Shown piece by piece: positions 50,096 to 58,288 of a stretch of 64,000 nt of DNA. The notes beneath the pieces are model-generated. The model saw nothing but the letters and a program-made list of their open reading frames with translations, made no database searches and was not told where the DNA came from. Both the position numbers and the translations under genes were made by a program. The stretch is from assembly GCA_905221145.1 (NCBI GenBank), contig CAJNCA010000001.1:478151-542150 (forward strand). Reading direction: 5' to 3'. This DNA is from a bacterium (GTDB lineage Bacteria > Bacillota > Bacilli > Lactobacillales > Streptococcaceae). How positions within the stretch are numbered: the stretch's first letter is position 1; each line of letters opens with the position of its first letter.

Positions 50096-50221
50096 CCACT
50101 CAAGGGAGTAGCTGGCAGAAACCTGTGATAGTGTCGTCATTCCGAATTTTATACTGAAAAGTATGTTTTCCGGCCCTATCTTAAACAGCGAGACTTGTTA
50201 TGATTAACAGGTCTCTTTTTG
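50096..50221 (+). ncRNA. yybP-ykoY manganese riboswitch with terminator
   Basis: The conserved elements are in order: GGGAGTAGC (50104-50112), the CGTCA loop (50135-50139), GGCCCT (50172-50177) and AGCGAGAC (50187-50194). The 3' closing strand CTTG (50194-50197) can pair with CAAG (50101-50104). It is also part of a terminator stem, GAGACTTGTTA / TAACAGGTCTC (50190-50200 with 50205-50215), followed by T5. Metal binding would therefore favour read-through. The family senses Mn2+, and a Mn-induced riboswitch before this ATPase gene is reported in pneumococcus. Confidence 0.92.
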
Positions 50222-50288
50222 TTTGTCGTGAAAAGATACGATGAGGAAAAGAGAGTCTGTTTAGCACACAATGTCAAGGAGGAGACAC

Positions 50289-52985
50289 ATGTCAAAAGAA
50301 CAAAAACGCCAAGCGTTTTACACTCAGAGTCCTGAAGAGGTCTTGAAGGCTGTGGATGCGACCGAGCAAGGTTTGTCATCAAGCGAGGCAGAAAAACGCC
50401 TTGCTGAATTCGGCCACAATGAACTCGAAGAGGGCGAGAAACGATCAATTCTGGTCAAGTTCATTGAGCAATTTAAGGATTTGATGATTATCATCCTAGT
50501 CGCGGCGGCTATCTTGTCAGTTGTGACTTCTGGTGGTGAAGACATAGCAGATGCCATTATTATCCTAGCCGTGGTTATCATCAATGCTGCCTTTGGTGTT
50601 TACCAAGAAGGAAAAGCAGAAGAAGCTATCGAAGCCCTCAAATCTATGTCAAGTCCAGCTGCTCGCGTTCTTCGTGATGGGCATATGGCGGAGATTGACT
50701 CTAAAGAATTGGTACCAGGTGATATCGTCGCTCTCGAAGCTGGTGATGTAGTACCTGCAGACCTACGTTTGCTAGAAGCCAATTCTCTTAAAATCGAAGA
50801 AGCAGCTTTGACAGGTGAGTCTGTGCCAGTCGAAAAAGACTTGACAGTTGAGCTTGCTGCAGATGCTGGTATCGGTGACCGTGTCAACATGGCCTTTCAA
50901 AACTCAAACGTAACCTATGGTCGTGGTATGGGTGTTGTTGTCAATACAGGTATGTACACTGAAGTTGGTCACATTGCTGGCATGCTTCAAGACGCTGACG
51001 AGACTGATACGCCCCTCAAACAAAACTTGAACAACCTTTCTAAGGTATTGACCTATGCTATTTTGGTTATTGCCCTAGTTACTTTTGTAGTGGGTGTCTT
51101 CATTCAAGGGAAAAATCCACTTGGTGAGTTGATGACCTCTGTTGCGCTTGCCGTTGCAGCCATTCCAGAAGGGCTACCAGCTATCGTAACTATCGTTCTT
51201 GCTCTTGGTACTCAAGTTTTGGCCAAACGAAACTCTATCGTTCGTAAGTTGCCAGCAGTAGAAACCCTTGGTTCAACAGAAATCATCGCTTCTGATAAGA
51301 CTGGTACGCTGACCATGAACAAGATGACAGTCGAAAAAGTATTCTACGATGCGGTTCTACATGACTCAGCTGATGATATTGAACTAGGTCTTGAAATGCC
51401 ACTACTTCGTTCCGTTGTTTTGGCCAATGATACGAAAATCGATGTGGAAGGAAACCTGATCGGAGACCCAACCGAAACAGCCTTCATTCAATATGCCTTG
51501 GACAAGGGCTATGATGTAAAAGGTTTCTTAGAGAAATATCCGCGTGTGGCCGAGTTGCCATTTGACTCTGATCGTAAGCTCATGTCAACGGTTCACCCAT
51601 CGCCAGATGGTCGTTTCCTTGTAGCAGTCAAGGGAGCTCCAGACCAACTTTTGAAACGTTGTGTTCTTCGTGATAAGGCTGGGGATATTGCTCCGATTGA
51701 TGAGAAGGTTACAAACCTCATTCACACAAACAACTCTGAAATGGCTCACCAAGCTTTGCGTGTCCTTGCAGGTGCCTATAAGATTATCGATAGCATTCCA
51801 GAAAACCTCACTTCTGAAGAGCTTGAAAATGATTTAATCTTTACTGGTTTGATTGGGATGATTGACCCTGAACGTCCTGAAGCTGCTGAAGCTGTTCGTG
51901 TAGCCAAGGAAGCTGGAATTCGTCCAATCATGATCACAGGTGACCACCAAGACACAGCAGAAGCTATTGCTAAACGTTTGGGAATCATTGACGCAAACGA
52001 TACAGAAGGCCACGTTTTAACTGGTGCTGAACTCAATGAACTGTCAGATGAAGAATTTGAAAAAGTCGTTGGTCAATACTCTGTTTACGCCCGTGTTTCT
52101 CCAGAACACAAGGTTCGTATTGTCAAGGCATGGCAAAAACAAGGTAAGGTCGTTGCCATGACAGGTGACGGTGTCAATGACGCGCCAGCTCTGAAAACAG
52201 CAGATATCGGTATCGGTATGGGGATTACTGGTACAGAGGTTTCTAAGGGAGCTTCTGATATGATTCTTGCAGATGATAACTTTGCGACTATTATCGTTGC
52301 AGTTGAAGAAGGACGCAAGGTCTTCTCAAACATTCAAAAGACGATTCAGTACCTACTTTCTGCCAATACTGCTGAAGTATTAACTATCTTCCTATCAACC
52401 TTGTTTGGTTGGGATGTCTTGCAGCCCGTTCATCTTTTGTGGATCAACTTGGTAACCGATACCTTCCCAGCTATCGCTCTAGGTGTTGAGCCAGCTGAAC
52501 CTGGTGTCATGAACCATAAACCACGTGGACGCAAGGCAAGCTTCTTCTCAGGTGGTGTTTTGAGTTCTATCATCTATCAAGGTGTACTCCAAGCAGCTAT
52601 TGTTATGAGTGTTTATGGTCTTGCCCTTCTTTATCCAGTTCACGTGGGTGACAACCATGCCATTCATGCAGATGCCCTTACTATGGCCTTTGCAACCCTT
52701 GGCTTGATTCAGCTCTTCCATGCCTACAATGTCAAATCTGTCTACCAATCAATCTTGACAGTTGGCCCATTCAAGTCTAAGACCTTCAACTGGTCTATCT
52801 TGGTATCCTTCATCCTTCTCATGGCAACAATCGTCGTAGAACCGCTTGAAGGAATCTTCCACGTAACCAAACTAGACTTGTCACAATGGGGAATCGTTAT
52901 GGGAGGAAGCTTCTCAATGATTATCATTGTCGAAATCGTTAAGTTTATCCAACGCAAACTTGGTTTTGATAAGAATGCGATTTAA
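50289..52985 (+). CDS. mgtA: P2A-type cation-transporting ATPase (Mn2+/Ca2+ efflux)
   Basis: This 898-residue membrane ATPase exports divalent cations. The actuator has TGES at 175-178, the phosphorylation site is Asp336 in SDKTGTLT, and the nucleotide and hinge motifs include KGAPDQLL and MTGDGVNDAPALK. The M4 ion site is VAAIPEGLPA, typical of SERCA/PacL-type pumps. The pneumococcal counterpart is known as CaxP or MgtA. ATG 50289 follows AAGGAGGAGA (50276-50285); an in-frame ATG at 50271 precedes the SD. Expression should rise with manganese through the leader riboswitch. The neighbouring mntE exports the same metal. Confidence 0.92.
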   Translation: MSKEQKRQAFYTQSPEEVLKAVDATEQGLSSSEAEKRLAEFGHNELEEGEKRSILVKFIEQFKDLMIIILVAAAILSVVTSGGEDIADAIIILAVVIINAAFGVYQEGKAEEAIEALKSMSSPAARVLRDGHMAEIDSKELVPGDIVALEAGDVVPADLRLLEANSLKIEEAALTGESVPVEKDLTVELAADAGIGDRVNMAFQNSNVTYGRGMGVVVNTGMYTEVGHIAGMLQDADETDTPLKQNLNNLSKVLTYAILVIALVTFVVGVFIQGKNPLGELMTSVALAVAAIPEGLPAIVTIVLALGTQVLAKRNSIVRKLPAVETLGSTEIIASDKTGTLTMNKMTVEKVFYDAVLHDSADDIELGLEMPLLRSVVLANDTKIDVEGNLIGDPTETAFIQYALDKGYDVKGFLEKYPRVAELPFDSDRKLMSTVHPSPDGRFLVAVKGAPDQLLKRCVLRDKAGDIAPIDEKVTNLIHTNNSEMAHQALRVLAGAYKIIDSIPENLTSEELENDLIFTGLIGMIDPERPEAAEAVRVAKEAGIRPIMITGDHQDTAEAIAKRLGIIDANDTEGHVLTGAELNELSDEEFEKVVGQYSVYARVSPEHKVRIVKAWQKQGKVVAMTGDGVNDAPALKTADIGIGMGITGTEVSKGASDMILADDNFATIIVAVEEGRKVFSNIQKTIQYLLSANTAEVLTIFLSTLFGWDVLQPVHLLWINLVTDTFPAIALGVEPAEPGVMNHKPRGRKASFFSGGVLSSIIYQGVLQAAIVMSVYGLALLYPVHVGDNHAIHADALTMAFATLGLIQLFHAYNVKSVYQSILTVGPFKSKTFNWSILVSFILLMATIVVEPLEGIFHVTKLDLSQWGIVMGGSFSMIIIVEIVKFIQRKLGFDKNAI

Positions 52986-52989
52986 AAAG

Positions 52990-53017
52990 AAAAAGTCATC
53001 TTCGGATGGCTTTTTTA
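52990..53017 (+). terminator. Terminator after mgtA (copy 1 of a duplicated sequence)
   Basis: The stem AAAAGTCATC / GATGGCTTTT with a TTCG tetraloop is followed by a T-run. The 26 nt at 52990-53015 recur exactly at 55303-55328. Confidence 0.9.
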
Positions 53018-53126
53018 AATAACTTTAAAAAGGATAGAAAAAACTTTAAATAGGTGATGTTAAAAGTAAAGTCGCTTACTAAAATATTAGATATAATAAT
53101 AGCAAAGAATGACTTGGGAGGAAATC

Positions 53127-55286
53127 ATGGGAAATAAAAAATGTATTTACTCTATCCGTAAATTGAGTTTGGGTGTTGCTTCTGTTGTTGTGGCTTGCGG
53201 TTTAAGCTTTTTAGCTGGCCCTGTTTCAAGTGTCTCTGCAGCTGAAACTCCTACAACCAGTATTATCTCAGAAACAGAGAAAAGCTCTAGTGAAACTATA
53301 GATAAGGACAAGCTTGTTGTAAGTTCGGAAAAAGAAGCTGTTATTTCAGCAGAGCAGCATTTTGATGAAAAACATTTAGATACTCCTAAAGTGACTGAAA
53401 AAGAATCTCGTGTTGAATTTTCTTATGTTGATGAATCCACAGGGAAAAAACTTTTTTCAGATGAGCGTACTGGTAAGGTTGGAGAGGATCTTCACTACGA
53501 TACAAGAAAGAAAATTAGTGAATTCAAAAGGAATGGCTATGTATTGGTTGAAGACGGCTATTTGAAAACGGATGAATCGAAGAAACTGTTTCAAGATAAT
53601 AAGACTCAGCAAACCTATACTATTAAATTAACTCCAAAACATGAAGTGATTAGCTTACAAAACCAGACCAATCCTAAGTCAAATGAAGAGGTAGAAGCTG
53701 GTGTTGTGGATAGTCCTAAGTGGCCTGCAGATGCTGAAAAAATTAGAACCAATCAAGAACAACCTTTAGAAAGAACGATTCAAAGAACCATTAAATATAA
53801 ATATAAGAATAATGGTAATGAAGCTTTTGCTGAGAAAAAACAAAGTATTTCCTTTGAGCGCTATACGACTGTTAATCTGGTTACTAAAGAAATTTCTTAT
53901 TCTAATTGGAAAATAAAACATGAGCATAAAAATAATCAAACAGCCAAGATTAGCTATGTGGATATCAGTGAAAACAAGCTACTGAAGGAAGATACAGTTA
54001 CTGGGGAATCTGGTTATCCTATTGAATACAGTACTCTAAAAACGATTAGTGACTACAAGCGACAAGGTTATGACCTTGTTTCAAGTGACTATGATCGAGG
54101 TTTACAATATTTTGACCAAGATAGTAAGACTGATCAAACATTTAAGGTTGCCTTAACCCCTCGCCTAGAATTTATTTATCCTGAAGATACCATTCCAACT
54201 GCTCATAAAAAAGTTGATGAGGATGTTCAAGATTCACCTTTATGGTCTGCTAGCGTTTCTAAAATCGTCAATAAAAAATCTATTGACCGAAACATTGCTT
54301 ATCGAGATTTTGTGACACATGATAAGGTTGCTGAAGATCGAAATGATCAAGTTGATTTCAAACGCGTTGCCAAGGTTGATTTTGTAAAAGGAGACCTTTA
54401 TTATCGTGATTGGACGAGTGATCAACCAAATCTACCTAAAGTAGCGACTCCACTGATAAAAGGTTTGGTGGCAGATAAAGAAGCAGTTGCAGAAAAAAGA
54501 GTGGCGGTAACAGATCCAGCAATCAAGGAAACTGTCTACTACAAACACCTAGGAAAATGGATAGCCATTTCTCCAACTGCAAATGAGAATCTGGCTTCGA
54601 TTCAATATCCCAATGACCAAGATGGGAACCCATCTAAGCCAGGTCTTGCCAACAATCCAGGTTTGGGAACAATCCCTTATCTTAAAGGCTATAAGGCTGC
54701 GACATCAGCTACTGATTTGGTGTTGAAGGATTCTTCTCATCCAGAATTGGGTTACTTATTACCTGAAGTACCAGAAGATTTTACAAAAGACACAGTGATT
54801 CATTACCTACCTGTGAAAGCTACTGAGCCCGAACCACCAAGAGGTGATCAACCCAAGACGCCAGAAACTCCAACTCCAGAGGAGCCAAAGAAACCAGAAG
54901 TTCCAGCTGTTGATCAACCTAGGGTTCCTGAAAAGCCAACGCTTGAGGAACCTAAGCAACCGGAAGTGCCGACTACTGAGCAACCTAAGATGCCAGAAAT
55001 TCTAACTTCCGAAGATCCCAAGCAACCAGAAGTTCCGACTGTTGATCAACCTAAGACTCCAGAAATTCCAATTCCTGAGGAGCCAAAGAAACCAGAAGTT
55101 CCAGCTGTAGAGCAACCTAAGATTCCTGAAAAACCAGCGCCTGAGGAACCCAAGAAACCAGAAACTCCAACAACACGGAAAGCTAGTAAACTACCAGAGA
55201 CAGCTAGTCATGATTCTATTTTACTAATAGTCGGCTTCCTATCAGCTCTATCTGGCGTCCTATTGTTTAAAGGAAAAAAAGATTAA
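53127..55286 (+). CDS. Mucin-binding-type LPxTA-anchored surface protein
   Basis: This 719-residue wall protein has a canonical YSIRKLSLGVASV signal. Two MucBP_2/Muc_B2-like units follow (about 90-290 and 290-440; for example AKISYVDISENKLL... and RNIAYRDFVTHDK...YRDW). A terminal Mub-like segment covers about 440-590. Four 22-residue Pro-rich repeats (EEPKKPEVPAVDQP type) begin at residue 585. The anchor is LPETA (689-693), then a hydrophobic helix and KGKKD. The final Ala replaces the usual Gly; streptococcal sortase A is known to accept LPxTA. ATG 53127 follows GGGAGG; an in-frame ATG at 53109 lies before that SD. A TATAAT at 53092-53097 is the likely -10. Mucin or glycan binding is inferred from the family. 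Confidence 0.82.
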   Translation: MGNKKCIYSIRKLSLGVASVVVACGLSFLAGPVSSVSAAETPTTSIISETEKSSSETIDKDKLVVSSEKEAVISAEQHFDEKHLDTPKVTEKESRVEFSYVDESTGKKLFSDERTGKVGEDLHYDTRKKISEFKRNGYVLVEDGYLKTDESKKLFQDNKTQQTYTIKLTPKHEVISLQNQTNPKSNEEVEAGVVDSPKWPADAEKIRTNQEQPLERTIQRTIKYKYKNNGNEAFAEKKQSISFERYTTVNLVTKEISYSNWKIKHEHKNNQTAKISYVDISENKLLKEDTVTGESGYPIEYSTLKTISDYKRQGYDLVSSDYDRGLQYFDQDSKTDQTFKVALTPRLEFIYPEDTIPTAHKKVDEDVQDSPLWSASVSKIVNKKSIDRNIAYRDFVTHDKVAEDRNDQVDFKRVAKVDFVKGDLYYRDWTSDQPNLPKVATPLIKGLVADKEAVAEKRVAVTDPAIKETVYYKHLGKWIAISPTANENLASIQYPNDQDGNPSKPGLANNPGLGTIPYLKGYKAATSATDLVLKDSSHPELGYLLPEVPEDFTKDTVIHYLPVKATEPEPPRGDQPKTPETPTPEEPKKPEVPAVDQPRVPEKPTLEEPKQPEVPTTEQPKMPEILTSEDPKQPEVPTVDQPKTPEIPIPEEPKKPEVPAVEQPKIPEKPAPEEPKKPETPTTRKASKLPETASHDSILLIVGFLSALSGVLLFKGKKD
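54879..55142 (+). repeat. Four 66-bp Pro/Glu/Lys-rich repeats
   Basis: Four consecutive 22-codon units of the form EEPKKPEVPAVDQPRVPEKP and a partial fifth form the wall-spanning region of the mucin-binding-type protein. Confidence 0.85.
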
Positions 55287-55300
55287 GAATTTACAAATAG

Positions 55301-55330
55301 CAAAAAAGTCATCTTCGGATGGCTTTTTAC
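55301..55330 (+). terminator. Terminator after the mucin-binding-type gene (copy 2)
   Basis: The same TTCG-capped stem as at 52990. The identical stretch is 55303-55328. Confidence 0.9.
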
Positions 55331-55415
55331 TACAGTTGAGGGAAAGGGGTTACAGTTATCAGCTTTTGTGCTATAATTGCTATAATATAGTAAAAAGCAA
55401 GAGGAGTGTGAGGAA

Positions 55416-55826
55416 GTGGAAAAGAAAATTGTGAAGGATATCTTGTTTTTATCTCAGGTGTCTCAGCCGGCAAGTCAGGATGATCTGTATCTTGCCAGAG
55501 ATTTACAGGATACGCTCTTGGCAAATCGTGAGACCTGTGTCGGGCTGGCTGCTAATATGATTGGGGTGCAGAAGCGCGTGATTATCTTTAATCTTGGCTT
55601 GGTTCCGGTGGTTATGTTTAACCCAGTGCTCCTGTCCTTTGAGGGCTCTTATGAAACAGAAGAAGGCTGTTTGTCCTTGACAGGTGTGAGACCTATTAAG
55701 CGTTATGAAACTATAACAGTTGCCTATCGGGACAGCAAGTGGAAGGAACAGACCATTACTTTGACAGGCTTCCCAGCTCAGATTTGCCAGCATGAACTGG
55801 ATCACTTGGAAGGACGAATCATTTAG
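55416..55826 (+). CDS. Peptide deformylase-like protein with altered motif I
   Basis: This 136-residue protein is shorter than typical Firmicute deformylases. Motif II is EGCLS and motif III is QHELDH, which give the Cys and two His metal ligands. Motif I, normally GxGLAAPQ, reads CVGLAANM, so the catalytic Gln is replaced by Met. Pneumococcus has two deformylase genes and only one is thought to be functional; this resembles the dispensable one. Activity is therefore doubtful. The start is GTG, with GAGGAG 9 nt upstream. It lies 11 nt before the next gene and probably shares its transcript. A TATAAT-like box lies at 55380-55385. Confidence 0.85.
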   Translation: MEKKIVKDILFLSQVSQPASQDDLYLARDLQDTLLANRETCVGLAANMIGVQKRVIIFNLGLVPVVMFNPVLLSFEGSYETEEGCLSLTGVRPIKRYETITVAYRDSKWKEQTITLTGFPAQICQHELDHLEGRII

Positions 55827-55837
55827 GAGGAAAGCAA

Positions 55838-57433
55838 ATGAAACGAATAGTCTTCGAACTTATTTTTATCGCAACGACCTGGTATATCTTTTTACCGCCT
55901 CTTAATCTGACCAGCTGGGAATTTCTCTTTTTCCTTTGTGGGCATTTGCTGGTTGTGGCAGTCTTATTTGGTTTTGGCAAGGGGATAAACCTTGTCAAAA
56001 CGGTTCATGTGCGCCACGGCAAGGCGGAAGCTGCCTTAAATCTAGAGGATGTCAAAATCAATCGGTTAGGGAAAATTCTTGTAGCTTCTATTGGAGGAAT
56101 TCTGCTCCTGGCAGGTTTGGTTTCCTTGGTGACTTCTAGTATTTTCCAGGCTAAAAATTATGCCAATGTAGTTACGGTCACGGAAAAAGAGTTTACTGAA
56201 TTTCCTAAGAGTGACACTAGTAAGGTTCCTATCCTAGATAGAAGTACTGCTGAAAAAATTGGGGACCGCTACTTGGGTTCCCTAACGGATAAGGTATCGC
56301 AGTACGTGGCGGCAGATACCTATACTCAACTAACGATTGATGGGAAGCCTTATCGAGTTACGCCACTAGAATACGCAGACCCTATCAAATGGTTTAACAA
56401 TCAGGCCAAGGGAATCGGCGAGTATATCAAGGTGGATATGGTAACTGGAAATGCGGATTTGGTGGACTTGAAGACACCAATCAAGTATTCGGACTCGGAG
56501 TATTTTAACCGTGATGTCAAACGCCACCTGCGCTTGAAGTACCCAACCAAAATCTTCAAAACACCATCCTTCGAGGTGGACGATGAGGGCAATCCTTTCT
56601 ATGTGGCGACGGTTTACCAAAAGCAATTTGGCTTAGCGGTTCCTCGTCCTGTTTCAGTCATTATCTTGGATGCCACAAATGGAGAAACCAAGGAATACAG
56701 CTTGGCAGATGTTCCAGAATGGGTGGACAGGGTTTATCCAGCTGAGGAAACCATTGAGCAAATCAACTACAACGGCAAGTACAAGGACGGTTTCTGGAAT
56801 GCCATGATTTCCAAGAAAAACGTGACCCAGACTACCAAGGGCTATAATTACTTATCTATCGGAAATGACATTTACCTCTACACAGGTGTGACGTCGGCCA
56901 ATGCAGATGAAAGTAATCTTGGATTCATCCTTGAAAATATGCGAACAGGAGAAATCACTAAGTACAGTTTGGCTTCTGCGACCGAAGAATCAGCCCGTGA
57001 ATCAGCCGAAGGTGCTGTTCAGGAGAAGTCCTACAAGGCAACCTTCCCAATCCTCATCAACCTCAATGACAAGCCTCTGTATATCATGGGCTTGAAGGAC
57101 AATGCTGGCTTGGTCAAAGAGTACGCTCTGGTAGACGCAGTTGAGTACCAAAATGTTATCGTAGCCACTACAGTGGAAGAACTGCTCAGCAAGTACGCCA
57201 ATAAAAATGACCTTGAAATTGACAATGCAACAACTGAAAGCATCAAGGGTGTGGTAACAGACCTCAAATCAGCTGTTATTAAGGGAGACACGGTCTACTT
57301 CTTTAAAGTTGATGGCAAGATATACAAGGTCAAGGCCTCAGTATCCGATGAACTTCCTTACCTAGAAAATGGTAAAAACTTTGAAGGTCAAGTAGGAAAA
57401 GACAATTATCTCAAGATCTTTAAAGTGCAGTAA
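55838..57433 (+). CDS. Membrane-anchored protein of unknown function
   Basis: This 531-residue protein has three predicted N-terminal membrane helices (about 3-20, 27-46 and 81-103). A large soluble C-terminal part (about 110-531) contains repeated beta-rich segments of the YANVVTV and YLYTGVTS type. No enzyme motif was seen. The soluble part probably faces outward. The ATG follows GAGGAAAG, 11 nt after the deformylase-like gene, and a terminator follows. I recall a conserved hypothetical in this place in pneumococcus. Confidence 0.7.
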   Translation: MKRIVFELIFIATTWYIFLPPLNLTSWEFLFFLCGHLLVVAVLFGFGKGINLVKTVHVRHGKAEAALNLEDVKINRLGKILVASIGGILLLAGLVSLVTSSIFQAKNYANVVTVTEKEFTEFPKSDTSKVPILDRSTAEKIGDRYLGSLTDKVSQYVAADTYTQLTIDGKPYRVTPLEYADPIKWFNNQAKGIGEYIKVDMVTGNADLVDLKTPIKYSDSEYFNRDVKRHLRLKYPTKIFKTPSFEVDDEGNPFYVATVYQKQFGLAVPRPVSVIILDATNGETKEYSLADVPEWVDRVYPAEETIEQINYNGKYKDGFWNAMISKKNVTQTTKGYNYLSIGNDIYLYTGVTSANADESNLGFILENMRTGEITKYSLASATEESARESAEGAVQEKSYKATFPILINLNDKPLYIMGLKDNAGLVKEYALVDAVEYQNVIVATTVEELLSKYANKNDLEIDNATTESIKGVVTDLKSAVIKGDTVYFFKVDGKIYKVKASVSDELPYLENGKNFEGQVGKDNYLKIFKVQ

Positions 57434-57436
57434 GAT

Positions 57437-57463
57437 AAACCTCGGTCAAACCGAGGTTTTTCA
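57437..57463 (+). terminator. Rho-independent terminator
   Basis: The stem AACCTCGGT / ACCGAGGTT is followed by TTTTC. Confidence 0.9.
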
Positions 57464-57473
57464 GATGAATTTC

Positions 57474-57502
57474 TTGGTAGTAGCTAAAAAATATGCTACA
57501 CT
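57474..57502 (+). promoter_or_regulatory. yaaA: yaaA promoter
   Basis: TTGGTA (57474-57479), 17 nt, then TGC TACACT (57494-57502). The leader is very short. Confidence 0.65.
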
Positions 57503-57508
57503 ATCAAT

Positions 57509-58237
57509 ATGAAAATTTTAATCCCAACAGCAAAAGAAATGAACACAGATTTGCCAAGTATCGAAGCCACTCCTTTAAAACCAGAAAGTCAGGCTGTGCT
57601 TGATGCCTTGGCACTCTATTCTGCTAACCAATTGGAGAGTTTTTACAAGGTATCAGCTGAGAAGGCTGAGGAAGAATTTCAAAATATTCAAGCTTTAAAA
57701 AACAAAACTGCTCAACACTATCCAGCCTTGAAACTTTTTGATGGGCTCATGTACCGCCACATCAAGCGAGACAAATTGACCGAGGTAGAACAAGCTTATC
57801 TTGAAACTCATGTCTTCATTACCTCGGCTTTGTACGGTGTTGTTCCAGCCTTGTCACCTATGGCACCTCACCGTTTGGACTTTTTGATGAAGTTAAAAGT
57901 TGCTGGTAAGACTTTGAAGAGCCATTGGAAGTCAGCCTATGATGAAGCTGTGACGCAGGAAGAAGTGATTTTCTCTCTCTTGTCATCCGAGTTTGAGACT
58001 GTATTTTCTAAGGAAATCAGAGAAAAGATGGTGACCTTTAAATTCATGGAGGATAAGGGTGGTCAGCTGAAGATTCATTCAACCATTTCCAAGAAAGCGC
58101 GTGGTGCCTTCCTAACAGCACTGATAGAAAATCAAGTACAAACTGTGGAAGAAGCTCGCCTCTTAAGCTTTTCTGGATTTGTCTACAGAGAAGACCTGTC
58201 TCAACCACAGGAATTGGTTTTTGTTAAGGAAGTATAG
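57509..58237 (+). CDS. yaaA: YaaA family peroxide-stress protein
   Basis: This 242-residue protein begins MKILIPTAKEMN and has YRHIKRDKL, VFITSALYGVVPALSPMAPHRLDF and LLSFSGFVYRE, all typical of the DUF328/YaaA family. In E. coli YaaA lowers free intracellular iron during hydrogen peroxide stress. That role would suit a peroxide-producing streptococcus and pairs in theme with dpr, but is inferred. The start codon lies only about 7 nt after the -10 box, so the transcript may be leaderless or nearly so; no SD is visible. Confidence 0.88.
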   Translation: MKILIPTAKEMNTDLPSIEATPLKPESQAVLDALALYSANQLESFYKVSAEKAEEEFQNIQALKNKTAQHYPALKLFDGLMYRHIKRDKLTEVEQAYLETHVFITSALYGVVPALSPMAPHRLDFLMKLKVAGKTLKSHWKSAYDEAVTQEEVIFSLLSSEFETVFSKEIREKMVTFKFMEDKGGQLKIHSTISKKARGAFLTALIENQVQTVEEARLLSFSGFVYREDLSQPQELVFVKEV

Positions 58238-58251
58238 AAAATCGATAGAAG

Positions 58252-58283
58252 AAAAAGTCAGCATGATTATGCTGACTTTTTTT
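58252..58283. terminator. Bidirectional terminator between yaaA and the Mga-like gene
   Basis: The stem AAAAAGTCAGCAT / ATGCTGACTTTTT has T-runs on both strands and serves two convergent genes. Confidence 0.9.
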
Positions 58284-58288
58284 CTAGC

